From assembly GCF_037893185.1 (NCBI RefSeq), contig NZ_CP140772.1:2356001-2420000 (forward strand): 64,000 nucleotides of DNA. The letters run 5' to 3'. The first letter of the stretch is position 1, and each line of letters opens with the position of its first letter. Positions 7,722 to 16,961 of this stretch are shown piece after piece. Origin of the DNA: Chitinophaga sp. 180180018-3 (lineage in GTDB: Bacteria; Bacteroidota; Bacteroidia; Chitinophagales; Chitinophagaceae). Made by a program: the position numbers and the translations under genes. The notes under the pieces were generated by a model, which saw nothing but the letters and a program-made list of their open reading frames with translations, had not been told where the DNA came from and did not search any database.

Positions 7722-10700
7722 TTAGAAGGAGGCAGTCAGGTTAATACCAAAGCTGCGGGTCGATGGGAACTGCCCGATCTCAAATCCTGCATTGATATCT
7801 CCATCGTTCAGTGTACCGAACTCCGGATCAAATGCCGGCCAGTTGGTGAACACCAGCAGATCGCGGCCATAGATCCCAATCGTAGCCCTCGTGAAGCCTA
7901 TCCGTTTCATCAGCTGAGGCTTCAGCGTGTAATCGAGACGGGCTTCGCGCAGCTTGATGAAGTCGGTGCTGAACAGGTTCGATTCTATATTATCACGTTT
8001 GTAATGTTCTGAATAATAGGTCTGGATGTTGGATGCAATGACGTCGTTCTTTCTGAAAGTACCGTCTTTGTTCACTTGTACGCCATCACCGATGATGCCG
8101 TTGTAACGGCCGGGAATAGTTTTTTTCAGCTTACCTTCATCTGCCAGTACTGAATGAGTGAGGGAATAAGCTTTACCACCGGTTTGTCCGTCGAACAAAA
8201 AGCTGAAGCGGAATTGTTTATAAGAGAAACTGTTGTTGATGCCTGCTTTCCAGTCGGGGTTGGTGTTACCGAGGTATTTCGCCGTTTCGGACAACATCGG
8301 GTAGCCCTGGGAGTTATAGATGATCTGTCCGTCGGGAGAACGTTGGTAGCCCAGGCCGTAGATGTCGCCCATGCGGCCACCCGGACGGGCTTCGATAGAA
8401 CCGCGTCCGGCCGGACCGGTAGACATCACGTATGTTTCAATTCCATCCGGGAGAGAGCTGATCCGGCTGCGGTTAGCAGCGAATGTGCCGTTCACGGTCC
8501 AGGTAAGGCCGCCCTTAGGCTGTTTCACCGGAGTGCCGTTGGCTTCTATTTCGATGCCCTTGTTGGTTACTGTACCGGCGTTCACGATAGTACTTTTGAA
8601 ACCGGTAGCTCTGTCGAGCGGTGCAAGGATGATCTGGTTATTAGTATTGTTCTGATAGAGCGTAATCCCAAACCCGAGGCGGTTTTTGAAGAAAGAAGCA
8701 TCTACGCCTGCTTCTACGCTGACCGTCTTCATCGGCTTCAGCTCAGGATTCGCGATATAAGTCGGGTTAGAAAGGCCACTCTGAAAATCTTCTCTCAGGT
8801 AACCAAACCGGGTAAAGTAAGGAGTGGTACCGCCGCTACCAACACCGGAAACGGAAGTTCTTACCTTCAGCAGGGAAATGGCAGCCGGGAGTTTGAAGAT
8901 ATCCGACAGAATGGCCGACGCGTTAACAGACGGATAGAAGAAAGAAGTATTATGCGTGGATGTTTCGGAAGCAAGTGTACTGCTCCAGTCGTTGCGTGCG
9001 GTAACATCCAGGAACAGGTAGTTATTATAGCTGAACTGTGCAAGGCCGTACAGGCTGTTCACCTGGTATTGTGAATTGTACGGATTAGCGACAGGCGTGT
9101 TTTTACTGTTGGCAAAGTTATAAATACCAGGATATCTCAGTTTATCGGCACGTACTTCATCTTTGTTGTAGAAGTTTTTCATCTGGCTGCCTCCGAATGA
9201 AACAGTGGTGTTGAAACGGCTGGTGATAGTTTTGTGATAACGTACAAGGAAGTCGTTATTAATTTCACGTGAGTAGATATTCTGTGTTCTGAACATCCCA
9301 TCGGCGAACTTCTGCGTGTTTTTCGGACGCTGCTGTGAGCGGCCTTCGGTGCTGTAGTCGATCGCTGTACGCACCATCAGGCTAAGGTCTTTTGTAAAGT
9401 TGTAGGTAGCAGACACGTTGCCGATTACGCCGTTTCTGTTCACTTTGTTCAGCATTTCATAGGCCTGGAGATAAGGATTGTCGAGCAGGCTGCTGAACGG
9501 ACGGTTCTGCGCCAGTTGTTCCTGTCCGGGTAACCAGTATTCCTTAAACCAGTCGAGGTTGGCATTGGGCACCATACCCCGGATGAAATACATGATCGTT
9601 TGGTTATTATAACCGGTGGATGGCAGGTTATCGCTTTTCTTATTGGTATAATTTACTTTGGTAGCGATCTGCAATTTGTCGGATACCTTGTGGTTTACAG
9701 ACAGTGCCACTGTGTTCCTGTTGTAGCCGGTGTTAGGTACTATCCAGTTGTTGTTCAGGTTGGTATAAGATAAGCGTACAGAGGTATTGTTATTGCCGCC
9801 TTCGAGCGTGACACTGTTGGTAAAAGTTTTCCCGGTATTGAAAAATTCTTTACGGTTATTTTTATAGGGAACCCAGGGAGTACGTTGCGTACCGCCGGCA
9901 TGTGTAGCCGGATCATACTGGAAATATTGCTGTCCGTCGAATTTTGGTCCCCATGCAGAGCTGGTGCTTTTGGTGCTGGAGCCATCGGCGGTACTACCGT
10001 AGGAGTACCAGCTATCCTGGCCTGAGGCACCCTGTCCGTATTCGTATTGGTAATCGGGCCAGCGGTTAACCCTCTCAAACGTAGCGTTGGAATTGATAGT
10101 AACGCCGAGGCCTTTTTTTACCTTACCGGATTTTGTGGAGATGATAATAGCGCCGTTAGCACCTCTGGCGCCGTAGAGCGCGGCAGCTCCCGGGCCTTTC
10201 AGTACTGATACGCTTTCGATGTCGTCGGGATTGATATCATTCAGACTGGTACCGAAATCAGTAGGAGAGTCGGAGTCGAGGTAGGAGCCGTTGCCGTTAC
10301 CGGTTTGTTTGCCACTGCTGCCGTTGATGATCACACCGTCTACCACGATGAGCGCTTCGCTGCTGCCGGTGATAGCATTTTCGCCGCGGAGGATGATCTT
10401 GGTAGAACCAGCGGGGCCACCGTTAGCTTTCAGCATATTGAGGCCGGCTACTTTACCGGTGAGGGCATTGGTCCAGTTGTTGCTCAACGCGTCGGTCAGC
10501 TGATCGCCGCTTACCTTGCTAACAGCATAACCGAGCGCTTTCTCGTCGCGTTTAATACCCAGTGCCGTTACCACTACGCCTTCCAGCTGGGTAACGTTTT
10601 GTTTCATGCTGATTTTCAGATTAGGAGCGTTGCCTGCGGCGGCATAAGTATAGGGATCGAGTCCGATGGCGCGGAACATCACCTGGCTACCTTCCGGTAC

Positions 10701-11138
10701 CTGCAGGTCGAACAGACCGTTTTCAGCCGTTACCGCCATCATTTTACCATTTACGGAGATGCTTACGCCGGGAAGGGGGCCATCGCTGCCAGCGCCGAGC
10801 ACCACGCCTTTTACAGCTACTTTTTCCGCAGCAGTAGTGTTTTTATTTTTGATATAGACGTTGTTGTTTTGTAATCTTACTTCCAGTCCGGTTTGTTCGG
10901 CAATCAACGCCAGTAATTTCTCCAGCGGAAGCTTGTCTGCCGGCAGGTGCAGCTCATGTGATTCAGCCAGCACTTTATCGTCGTACATAACGGCGATCTT
11001 TTCTTTTTGCTGCAGCGTACCTATCAGTTCCCGCAGTGAAATTTTTTTCTTGCTAAACTGAATGATACGGGAAGCCGTCTGGGCCCAGAGAGATCCGGCC
11101 AGCAGCAGGCAACATAGCCCGCCAACAATTTTTTTCAT
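7722..11138 (-). CDS. SusC/RagA-family TonB-dependent receptor with STN signalling domain
   Basis: 1138 residues. The signal peptide ends SLWAQ. Residues ~25-100 form an STN (secretin/TonB N-terminal) domain (ISLRELIGTLQQ, LPLEKLLALIAEQTGLEV). A carboxypeptidase-regulatory-like beta domain (about 105-190, GVVLGAGSDGPLPGVSISV) and the TonB plug (GVVVTALGIKRDEKALGY, VDGVIINGS, SVLKGPGAAALYG) follow, then a beta-barrel ending in Phe (NLTASF). It imports a ligand captured by the SusD partner. The STN domain fits its position immediately after a FecR anti-sigma gene (6-base gap): ligand occupancy would be signalled to FecR. Some upstream and downstream start choices exist, but the signal peptide fixes the ATG at 11138. 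Confidence 0.95.
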   Translation of the reverse strand: MKKIVGGLCCLLLAGSLWAQTASRIIQFSKKKISLRELIGTLQQKEKIAVMYDDKVLAESHELHLPADKLPLEKLLALIAEQTGLEVRLQNNNVYIKNKNTTAAEKVAVKGVVLGAGSDGPLPGVSISVNGKMMAVTAENGLFDLQVPEGSQVMFRAIGLDPYTYAAAGNAPNLKISMKQNVTQLEGVVVTALGIKRDEKALGYAVSKVSGDQLTDALSNNWTNALTGKVAGLNMLKANGGPAGSTKIILRGENAITGSSEALIVVDGVIINGSSGKQTGNGNGSYLDSDSPTDFGTSLNDINPDDIESVSVLKGPGAAALYGARGANGAIIISTKSGKVKKGLGVTINSNATFERVNRWPDYQYEYGQGASGQDSWYSYGSTADGSSTKSTSSAWGPKFDGQQYFQYDPATHAGGTQRTPWVPYKNNRKEFFNTGKTFTNSVTLEGGNNNTSVRLSYTNLNNNWIVPNTGYNRNTVALSVNHKVSDKLQIATKVNYTNKKSDNLPSTGYNNQTIMYFIRGMVPNANLDWFKEYWLPGQEQLAQNRPFSSLLDNPYLQAYEMLNKVNRNGVIGNVSATYNFTKDLSLMVRTAIDYSTEGRSQQRPKNTQKFADGMFRTQNIYSREINNDFLVRYHKTITSRFNTTVSFGGSQMKNFYNKDEVRADKLRYPGIYNFANSKNTPVANPYNSQYQVNSLYGLAQFSYNNYLFLDVTARNDWSSTLASETSTHNTSFFYPSVNASAILSDIFKLPAAISLLKVRTSVSGVGSGGTTPYFTRFGYLREDFQSGLSNPTYIANPELKPMKTVSVEAGVDASFFKNRLGFGITLYQNNTNNQIILAPLDRATGFKSTIVNAGTVTNKGIEIEANGTPVKQPKGGLTWTVNGTFAANRSRISSLPDGIETYVMSTGPAGRGSIEARPGGRMGDIYGLGYQRSPDGQIIYNSQGYPMLSETAKYLGNTNPDWKAGINNSFSYKQFRFSFLFDGQTGGKAYSLTHSVLADEGKLKKTIPGRYNGIIGDGVQVNKDGTFRKNDVIASNIQTYYSEHYKRDNIESNLFSTDFIKLREARLDYTLKPQLMKRIGFTRATIGIYGRDLLVFTNWPAFDPEFGTLNDGDINAGFEIGQFPSTRSFGINLTASF

Positions 11139-11144
11139 ATAGGT

Positions 11145-12125
11145 TTATTTGTTTTTGAAATTGCTTTTTATAGAGAGAACAATGCTATCAGCGTGTATTT
11201 CATATTGCGTACCGGCGAGGAAGCTTAATCCATCCAGCACTTGTTGCATCCCATGATCCTGTATGTTACCGGTGAAGGAAACGTGTTGTGGCTTGCCGTG
11301 AATGATGACGCGGCGGTTATACCAGTGTTGTAGTTTCCCGGCTATGCTGTACAGATCGTCGTTTTCGAATACCAGCTGATTGTTTCTGGTAGCGAGGATA
11401 TATTGCATGGATGCGCTATCCGTTACCATGGTACTTGTTAGCGGATCTATAGTAGCTCTCTGCAGTGGCAGCAGCTGAATGCTTTTGCCGCCGGCATCTA
11501 CCTGTATTTTACCGCTGGCAACAGCAATTTCCTGTTTCATATTTTCCCGGGCTGTTACCTGGAAAGAAGTGCCCAATACCGTGATCCCCGATAAGCGGGT
11601 ATTGACCTGAAAAGGCTTGCCGGCATTGGTGGCAACGTCGAAGAACGCTTCCCCGCGGAGCGTTACCCGGCGGTTGTCTGTATTAAATGCCGCAGCGTCG
11701 TATTCCAGTACAGAGTTATATTGCAGCCATACCTGTGTGCCATCGGGCAACACAACATTTTTCTTATCCCTGGCAGAAGTGGCCAGCTGTATGGGTTGCG
11801 GCTTATGCGGCACCGGGCGTTTCCACATCCATCCCATCACAGCTAATAATAGGGCCAGTGCGGCGGCAGCACTGTAACGCCACAAATGAAAGAGGCGCCC
11901 GGTGCGTGGCCCGTCGCCGGAGGCTTCCAGCGATTCCTGTACTTTTTGCCAATACTGCTCCGCTGTTTGCTGATCAGCTGCCGCTTCCAGTGTTTGTTTG
12001 CGTTTAGCCAGCGCCGTTAGTATATCCCTGTTTCGCTGCGATTGCTGCAGCCAGGCTGCAACAATTTCCCGTTCTGTGGGATCGGATAATTCCTGTATAT
12101 ATCGAAATAAAATTTCCTCGTTCAA
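11145..12125 (-). CDS. FecR-family anti-sigma factor
   Basis: 326 residues. The N-terminal cytoplasmic anti-sigma domain (about 1-80) contains the LQQSQRNRDILTAL type helix. One transmembrane segment follows (about 85-105, AAAALALLLAVMGWMW). The periplasmic FecR domain comes next (VVLPDGTQVWLQYNSVLEY, LRGEAFFDVATNAGKPFQV), and the C-terminal DUF4974-like domain after it (LVFENDDLYSIAGKLQHWY). The start appears to be TTG at 12125; no ATG lies upstream in a plausible position and the N-terminus then aligns with the family. It should hold the cognate ECF sigma until the STN domain of the adjacent SusC signals. Unusually the sigma gene is not adjacent: it lies about 1.9 kb upstream, beyond an opposite-strand gene. 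Confidence 0.9.
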   Translation of the reverse strand: MNEEILFRYIQELSDPTEREIVAAWLQQSQRNRDILTALAKRKQTLEAAADQQTAEQYWQKVQESLEASGDGPRTGRLFHLWRYSAAAALALLLAVMGWMWKRPVPHKPQPIQLATSARDKKNVVLPDGTQVWLQYNSVLEYDAAAFNTDNRRVTLRGEAFFDVATNAGKPFQVNTRLSGITVLGTSFQVTARENMKQEIAVASGKIQVDAGGKSIQLLPLQRATIDPLTSTMVTDSASMQYILATRNNQLVFENDDLYSIAGKLQHWYNRRVIIHGKPQHVSFTGNIQDHGMQQVLDGLSFLAGTQYEIHADSIVLSIKSNFKNK

Positions 12126-12337
12126 TTTGTGCCGTTTAATATAGAGGAGGAGGGAGGCGTGGAAAATTCCTGTGAAAGCGTGTTAAGGAATTATTAACAA
12201 GAGGAATGTGGTGAAGGAGGGTTATTTCAGGGGGCTACGCGTATACATTGCGTAGGGAGATTTTAATTTACAAGTAATCAGCTGCCATTAAAGACTAATT
12301 GAAGAATTGTATTGTTTCATTGTTTAAACCCTTTTTT

Positions 12338-13981
12338 ATGTACGTGAAAAGTATTCTTACCATGATGAGTATTCCCACCCCGCCTTTAAATGAAGAGGTC
12401 ACTGCAGGTGGTTATTTTAATGAAGGAGATGGCGGTGGCGGTACCTTTATCTGGGTTCCGGTAACCACGCTGCCGGTGCTGGATCAGGGGATCCACATAA
12501 AACACAATACCCGTACCGACGGTTATTTCCTGAGATTATATTCAGGCAGTATAAGTGCCAGGTGGTTTGGCGCATCGGAAGCCCAGGTGGATAATACAAC
12601 TGCGCTTCAGGCGGCAATCGACTATTGTGTCAGCAATGACCTGAATTTGCAACTCAATGGTGATTTTAAAATTGCCTCCTCATTATTCATTGATAGGCAG
12701 GTAGACAGTCAGATTTTTGCAGATTATTTCGTCATTTCTGATGGTGCTATCAGTACAGAAAATAATATCGCCGTGTTTTCCACGAGATTGCCTGCTAACG
12801 ACAAGAACACGCCTTTGACTCAACTGGTGAGATTCCGGGAAATTGTATTCAAAGGGAATAGTGCAAACGCCGGGGTTTATGTACTCGATAGCAATAAATA
12901 CCTGAGAACCAGTTTTGAAGGTTGCAGTTTCACTGGTATAAAATTCCTGACCAGCAATTACTATGTGCAATCTATTTATATGACCAATTGCCAGGCAAGA
13001 TACTGGAATGGTATATTTTTTAATACAACGGCGGGAAGCTATGATATAAGAATTGCAACCAGCATCTTTGAAAGTGGGGAGTCATTTGCCAATTTTTCTG
13101 CAACTACTGCAACCTCTGACAGGGTTTCAAATGTGTGTATTATAAACAATCTGATTGAGAACATGAGAGGATACGGGATTCAATACAATCTCACCTCATC
13201 CCTCGTGATCAGTTTTAATTATTTTGAAGAGAATGCGCTTGGAGATATTTTATGTGCGGACACTGTTGGCATAGCTCAGGAAAATAGAGGTGTGGCTGTT
13301 ATCGGGAATTTTCACCATCGCAAACAAACCGATGAGAATTTTTATCCTGTTATTTGGGGCGCCACGAAGGGTGGAGTTTCTTTGTCAAATACAAGTAGTC
13401 AGAATTTGGATCAGTTTAATACAAGTGTGTCGGAGGTGTTTGCCGGCAATGCTGCAGCCTGGAATAATGCTAATACTCCTGACCATTTTAGTACCACTAA
13501 AATTTACTTTGGAACTTCCCCGGCGGTTAACGGTGGAGTTGTCTATTATTCGTCAGCGGTAAGTCGCGGTACGATAGTATTTAACACCAGTATAACCTCC
13601 CAAACGCCTAACATCGGCTGGATATGTATACAGGAAGGTACCTATCTCACGGCAAAATGGGCTGCCTTTGGGACCACCAATGCACTGGTGGAAAACAAAA
13701 GTATTGTCTTAACCGGAAGCGAAAACCTGAATACGATGACAGCCAGCGGGTACTTTTTCCCGGTTACAGTGGCGAACTGGGTAAATACAGGCGTGAATTA
13801 CCCCGTGAATCAACGAGGGGTATTAAAAGTGCTTTATTCTGAAAACCCTTCTACTGCTGAGGTCATCCAGGAGTATACAACCATCTCAATGGGAGTAACA
13901 GATAAAGTGAAAATTTATTATAGAACCTATTATGGATACGGTGGATACTGGTCTCCCTGGGTTCAGGTGCAGACAGTCTGA
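12338..13981 (+). CDS. Phage tail-spike-like protein: pectate-lyase superfamily beta-helix with knob-like C-terminus
   Basis: 547 residues from the ATG at 12338; an upstream in-frame ATG at 12299 would add 13 residues without family support. The N-terminus has the layout of phage and exopolysaccharide pectate_lyase_3 proteins: a glycine-rich entry (GGYFNEGDGGGGTF), then WFGA and the TTALQAAIDYC helix opening the right-handed beta-helix. Asn-rich strand/turn repeats run to about residue 340. The last ~90 residues (YFFPVTVANWVN, GVLKVLYS, KIYYRTYYGYGGYWSPW) resemble the pyocin-knob/tail-fibre tip fold. There is no signal peptide. The base composition is visibly more A/T-rich than the flanking sigma and FecR genes. 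The gene lies on the opposite strand inside a sigma/anti-sigma pair, which suggests acquired DNA. Carbohydrate binding or cleavage is inference. Confidence 0.75.
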   Translation: MYVKSILTMMSIPTPPLNEEVTAGGYFNEGDGGGGTFIWVPVTTLPVLDQGIHIKHNTRTDGYFLRLYSGSISARWFGASEAQVDNTTALQAAIDYCVSNDLNLQLNGDFKIASSLFIDRQVDSQIFADYFVISDGAISTENNIAVFSTRLPANDKNTPLTQLVRFREIVFKGNSANAGVYVLDSNKYLRTSFEGCSFTGIKFLTSNYYVQSIYMTNCQARYWNGIFFNTTAGSYDIRIATSIFESGESFANFSATTATSDRVSNVCIINNLIENMRGYGIQYNLTSSLVISFNYFEENALGDILCADTVGIAQENRGVAVIGNFHHRKQTDENFYPVIWGATKGGVSLSNTSSQNLDQFNTSVSEVFAGNAAAWNNANTPDHFSTTKIYFGTSPAVNGGVVYYSSAVSRGTIVFNTSITSQTPNIGWICIQEGTYLTAKWAAFGTTNALVENKSIVLTGSENLNTMTASGYFFPVTVANWVNTGVNYPVNQRGVLKVLYSENPSTAEVIQEYTTISMGVTDKVKIYYRTYYGYGGYWSPWVQVQTV

Positions 13982-14067
13982 TAAGGATCTGATTGCAGGA
14001 AGATATGATAAGACGAACTTTCCTGTTAAGAAAAGCACCAGCATGTACTGTAGCTAAAGGTGGCTAT

Positions 14068-14099
14068 TCATTGCTGCCAGCTACAACTGGCAGCAATGA
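14068..14099. repeat. Hairpin overlapping the last codons of the sigma gene
   Basis: A 13-bp perfect inverted repeat (arms 14068-14080 and 14087-14099, 6-base loop) begins exactly at the stop codon of the minus-strand sigma gene and covers its last ten codons. There is no clear T-run on the minus strand after it. It may act as a transcript-stabilising or weak terminator hairpin between the sigma gene and the convergent tail-spike-like gene. Confidence 0.55.
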
Positions 14100-14667
14100 T
14101 CCCTATTACCATCAATCCCGTCTCACAATCCTGTACAGTGAGTTTCCGGGTTTTGATCTCTTCCTGTAACATGCGAATAGCAGTATTCAGCTGGTACTCC
14201 ACTTTTTTGGACGTAATATTCAGCACCTGGGCGATCTCCTTGTTGGTCAGTCCGAGTAATTTCAGATCAATGATCTCCTTTTTTACCGGATCCAGCAGTG
14301 ATAGCAGCAATTGCAGGTTTTGCCTGGATTCTTTGCCGGCCAGCTGTCCATCGGGCGTGTGGGAGGATACTGCTTCAGGCAGGTGTTCATTCGGGAGAGG
14401 GATGGTACGTTGACTTTTACTATGATGCTTTTTACAAAGCCGGCGGGCAGCTACCAGCAGGTAATTCTTTATACTGGTATTTACAGAAATGCTAGCTCGC
14501 TGCCGCCATAGGTTGGCGAATAATTCAGCTGCCACGTCGCGCGCCATTTCGTAATCGCCGGTGAATGAATAGCAGTAACGGCTTACCAATACGAAATATT
14601 CATCATACAGCGCTTTGAAGCCCTGCTGATCCCATATCACATTATGCCCGGTAGATATTGGTGCCAT
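14068..14667 (-). CDS. ECF RNA polymerase sigma-70 factor
   Basis: 199 residues from the ATG at 14667; a TTG four codons earlier is unlikely because it would fall inside the candidate -7 element. Region 2 (about 20-85) has FKALYDEYFVLVSRYCYSF and DVAAELFANLW. Region 4 (about 120-180) has the helix-turn-helix KEIIDLKLLGLTNKEIAQVLN with KKVEYQLNTAI. It would direct RNA polymerase to the SusC/SusD operon when released by FecR. The FecR, SusC, SusD and DUF5689 genes lie downstream in the same orientation, interrupted only by the inserted plus-strand gene. The hydrophobic end MVIGIIAAS is followed by a polar CSWQQ tail. Confidence 0.92.
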   Translation of the reverse strand: MAPISTGHNVIWDQQGFKALYDEYFVLVSRYCYSFTGDYEMARDVAAELFANLWRQRASISVNTSIKNYLLVAARRLCKKHHSKSQRTIPLPNEHLPEAVSSHTPDGQLAGKESRQNLQLLLSLLDPVKKEIIDLKLLGLTNKEIAQVLNITSKKVEYQLNTAIRMLQEEIKTRKLTVQDCETGLMVIGIIAASCSWQQ

Positions 14668-14676
14668 ACAAGTGCG

Positions 14677-14710
14677 CAAAACTAGCTAATGCGTGGGACA
14701 AGTCATCAAA
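14677..14710 (-). promoter_or_regulatory. Bacteroidota-type promoter of the sigma gene
   Basis: On the minus strand a -33 TTTG (14707-14710) and a -7 TAGTTTTG (14677-14684) are separated by 22 bases, close to the TTTG-N19-21-TAnnTTTG consensus. Transcription would begin only a few bases before the ATG at 14667, giving an almost leaderless transcript. Confidence 0.55.
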
Positions 14711-14744
14711 TAATAGCAAGGAATTAATAAAAAGTTTACATAGG

Positions 14745-16721
14745 TTAATCCACCACCTGTCTGTTTTTGGCCACATTCCACAACACCTCATACATTTTTT
14801 CAGGGGCGAATGGCTTATTGAGGATATCGTAAATTTTCAATTTGGCCAGTCTCATTTTTACTTCTTCCATGATATCAGCCGTGAAAATAATAATATGTGT
14901 TTCCGGGTATTGGCGGCGTACAATCTCGGCAAGTGCATACCCGTCGATTTCCGGCATATGCAGGTCGAGCAGCACCGCATGATACTTATTGTTTTCAAGA
15001 AAAGCCAGCGCTTCTTTCCCATTGTAGGCGCAATCCGGGAAAACCCCGAAAAACTCCAGCTGCTTCCTTGCCACTAATACGTTGATAGCATTATCCTCGG
15101 CGAATAGAATGTTCAATCCAGTCAGCTTTTTCTCAAACCCGGTGATGGAAGAAGGTCGCTCGAACCTAACGGGGCTGTTTCCGTCGTTAGCAATCTCGAA
15201 TATCAGATCGAAATAAAATTCGGTTCCTTCTCCGGGTGCGCTTTTCAGAAAAATCCGGCTGTCATGTAGCTCCACCAGTTTTTGTGTGATGGTGAGCCCC
15301 AGCCCGGTTCCTGAATGTTTCCGGTAAGTTGTCTGCTGTAGCTGCTTAAAGCTCTCAAAGATAGTCTGGTGCAGGTGTTCAGGAATACCAATACCCGTAT
15401 CTTTTATGGAGAAATGGATGGTCACCGTATTCTTCTGAAGCGCTGTTACCTGTAACATAATCGTTACTGAGCCTTCGTCTGTGAATTTGATGGCGTTACT
15501 GACAAGATTATTAAGGATCTGTCCGAGCCGCACGGGGTCGGCAATGATCCGGGTGGGAATATCATCGTCCAATAAGCTTTTCAGCTGAATTTTTTTGGCC
15601 TCTGCCAGGGATTTAAACTGATTCTTGATGTTGCGTACCAGTTCGGGGATATTTACTTCTGCCTTTATGAGCTCCAGCTTGTCACTTTCTATTTTAGTAA
15701 GATCAAGGATATCGTTGATCAGTCGCAACAGGTGATCGGCCGAAAAGATCAGGCTCCGGATGTACTCTTCCTGGTCCATCGTGTGATTGAGCTTGAGCAA
15801 ATTGGAGATACCGATTATACCATTAAGCGGCGTACGTATTTCATGGCTCATAACAGAAAGGAAATCCGTTTTCGCCCGGGCTGCGTTTTCGGCAATATTC
15901 TTTGCAGCCACGAGTTCCATTTCGGCCATCTTCATTTTGGTAATATCCATTAAAGCCCCTTTCAGGATGGTAACTTCGCCATCTTTCATGACAGGCACCC
16001 CAATAGCCCTGACCCATTTCTTCGTCCCTTTAGCAGTAATCAGTTGCAATTCGAGATCATAGGACGTGTTTGTCCGGATACCTTCCAGGGCAATTTGGTT
16101 CAACCGGGTGCGGTCGGCGGGTTCATAAAAAGCCATGGTATTCTCGAATGTTGGAACGAAATCATCATCTACTTCGTAAACTGAATAGTTTTGCCGCGTC
16201 CAGAATACCTCTCCTGTGACGAGATCCAGTTCCCATCCTGCAGTATCGCTTAGCTGCTGGCTTACGTCCAACAGCAGGTTGCTCCGCTCCAGGCGCTCGT
16301 TCACGGCTTTGAGATCCTGCTCCTGCTGTATCTGAGTGGTAATATCTTCAATGAAACCCGTGTAGTGCAGCGGAGCACCAAGCTCATTATACACGAATTT
16401 GGCGTTGGCTTTGACATGGCGGATTCCCTTTGTCGGATGCCAGATACGATAACCAAAGTCAAAAATTTCTGTTTGCTGACGCAATACATTTTGCAGAAGG
16501 TCGGCCACCCGCGGCATATCTTCCTCATGCACGATTTTCATCCATCCCTTTCCCAGGGATTCCTCCCGCGAAAGGCCGGAAAGAATTTCCCATTGCCTGT
16601 TCACAAAAATGACGTCACCCTCAGCGGTAGCCTGAAACGCCCCAAGCGGAGTTAAGTCAAGTACATTGTGTACGGCACTGTTTTCATTAAAAGGAACCGG
16701 GTCTGTCTGCTTCATCTGCAT
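14745..16721 (-). CDS. Hybrid sensor histidine kinase (PAS-PAS-HisKA-HATPase-REC), cytoplasmic
   Basis: 658 residues with no transmembrane segment. The first PAS domain (about 15-135) has GAFQATAEGDVIFVNRQWE and the PAC element HYTGFIEDITTQ. The second (about 155-265) has WELDLVTGEVFWTRQNYSV. The HisKA box VMSHEIRTPLNGIIG lies at about 290. HATPase_c has NLVSNAIKFTDEG, DTGIGIP and GTGLGLTI. A C-terminal receiver (about 535-655) has the phospho-Asp in VLLDLHMPEIDG (about 584) and the NKPF lysine. No output domain is present, so phosphate must pass to another protein. It ends 77 bases before the sigma gene, on the same strand; a link with sigma signalling is only suggested by proximity. The start may be ATG 16721 or ATG 16715. 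Confidence 0.93.
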   Translation of the reverse strand: MQMKQTDPVPFNENSAVHNVLDLTPLGAFQATAEGDVIFVNRQWEILSGLSREESLGKGWMKIVHEEDMPRVADLLQNVLRQQTEIFDFGYRIWHPTKGIRHVKANAKFVYNELGAPLHYTGFIEDITTQIQQEQDLKAVNERLERSNLLLDVSQQLSDTAGWELDLVTGEVFWTRQNYSVYEVDDDFVPTFENTMAFYEPADRTRLNQIALEGIRTNTSYDLELQLITAKGTKKWVRAIGVPVMKDGEVTILKGALMDITKMKMAEMELVAAKNIAENAARAKTDFLSVMSHEIRTPLNGIIGISNLLKLNHTMDQEEYIRSLIFSADHLLRLINDILDLTKIESDKLELIKAEVNIPELVRNIKNQFKSLAEAKKIQLKSLLDDDIPTRIIADPVRLGQILNNLVSNAIKFTDEGSVTIMLQVTALQKNTVTIHFSIKDTGIGIPEHLHQTIFESFKQLQQTTYRKHSGTGLGLTITQKLVELHDSRIFLKSAPGEGTEFYFDLIFEIANDGNSPVRFERPSSITGFEKKLTGLNILFAEDNAINVLVARKQLEFFGVFPDCAYNGKEALAFLENNKYHAVLLDLHMPEIDGYALAEIVRRQYPETHIIIFTADIMEEVKMRLAKLKIYDILNKPFAPEKMYEVLWNVAKNRQVVD

Positions 16722-16922
16722 CAGGAATTTGAGGATAATGGCTGTTTAACGGAGGCAATTCATTTATTGTATGAAGATAATATATTTTATTTATAGGTCT
16801 ATTGAAAATAACTACTATAAGATAGGGACCAGAATGCCGTTCATGTAAAAGAAAATGCGGCTTATTTTATTTCAACCAATAGCTTACTTTAAGTTGACCA
16901 CTAATATCAGTTGCCTGTAATA

Positions 16923-16951
16923 ACAAAGGGCTGTGCAGAACAGCCCTTTGT
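16923..16951. terminator. Hairpin terminator downstream of the GNAT gene
   Basis: A 12-bp perfect stem (16923-16934 with 16940-16951) and 5-base loop lie just past the stop codon of the minus-strand acetyltransferase gene. On the minus strand it is followed by a short T-rich stretch (TTATTA). Confidence 0.65.
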
Positions 16952-16961
16952 ATCAATCCTG

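Noticed and set aside
8154..9074. Plus-strand frame of 306 residues within the first SusC gene
   Set aside because: Antisense to the barrel region; Arg/Val-rich and without family resemblance.
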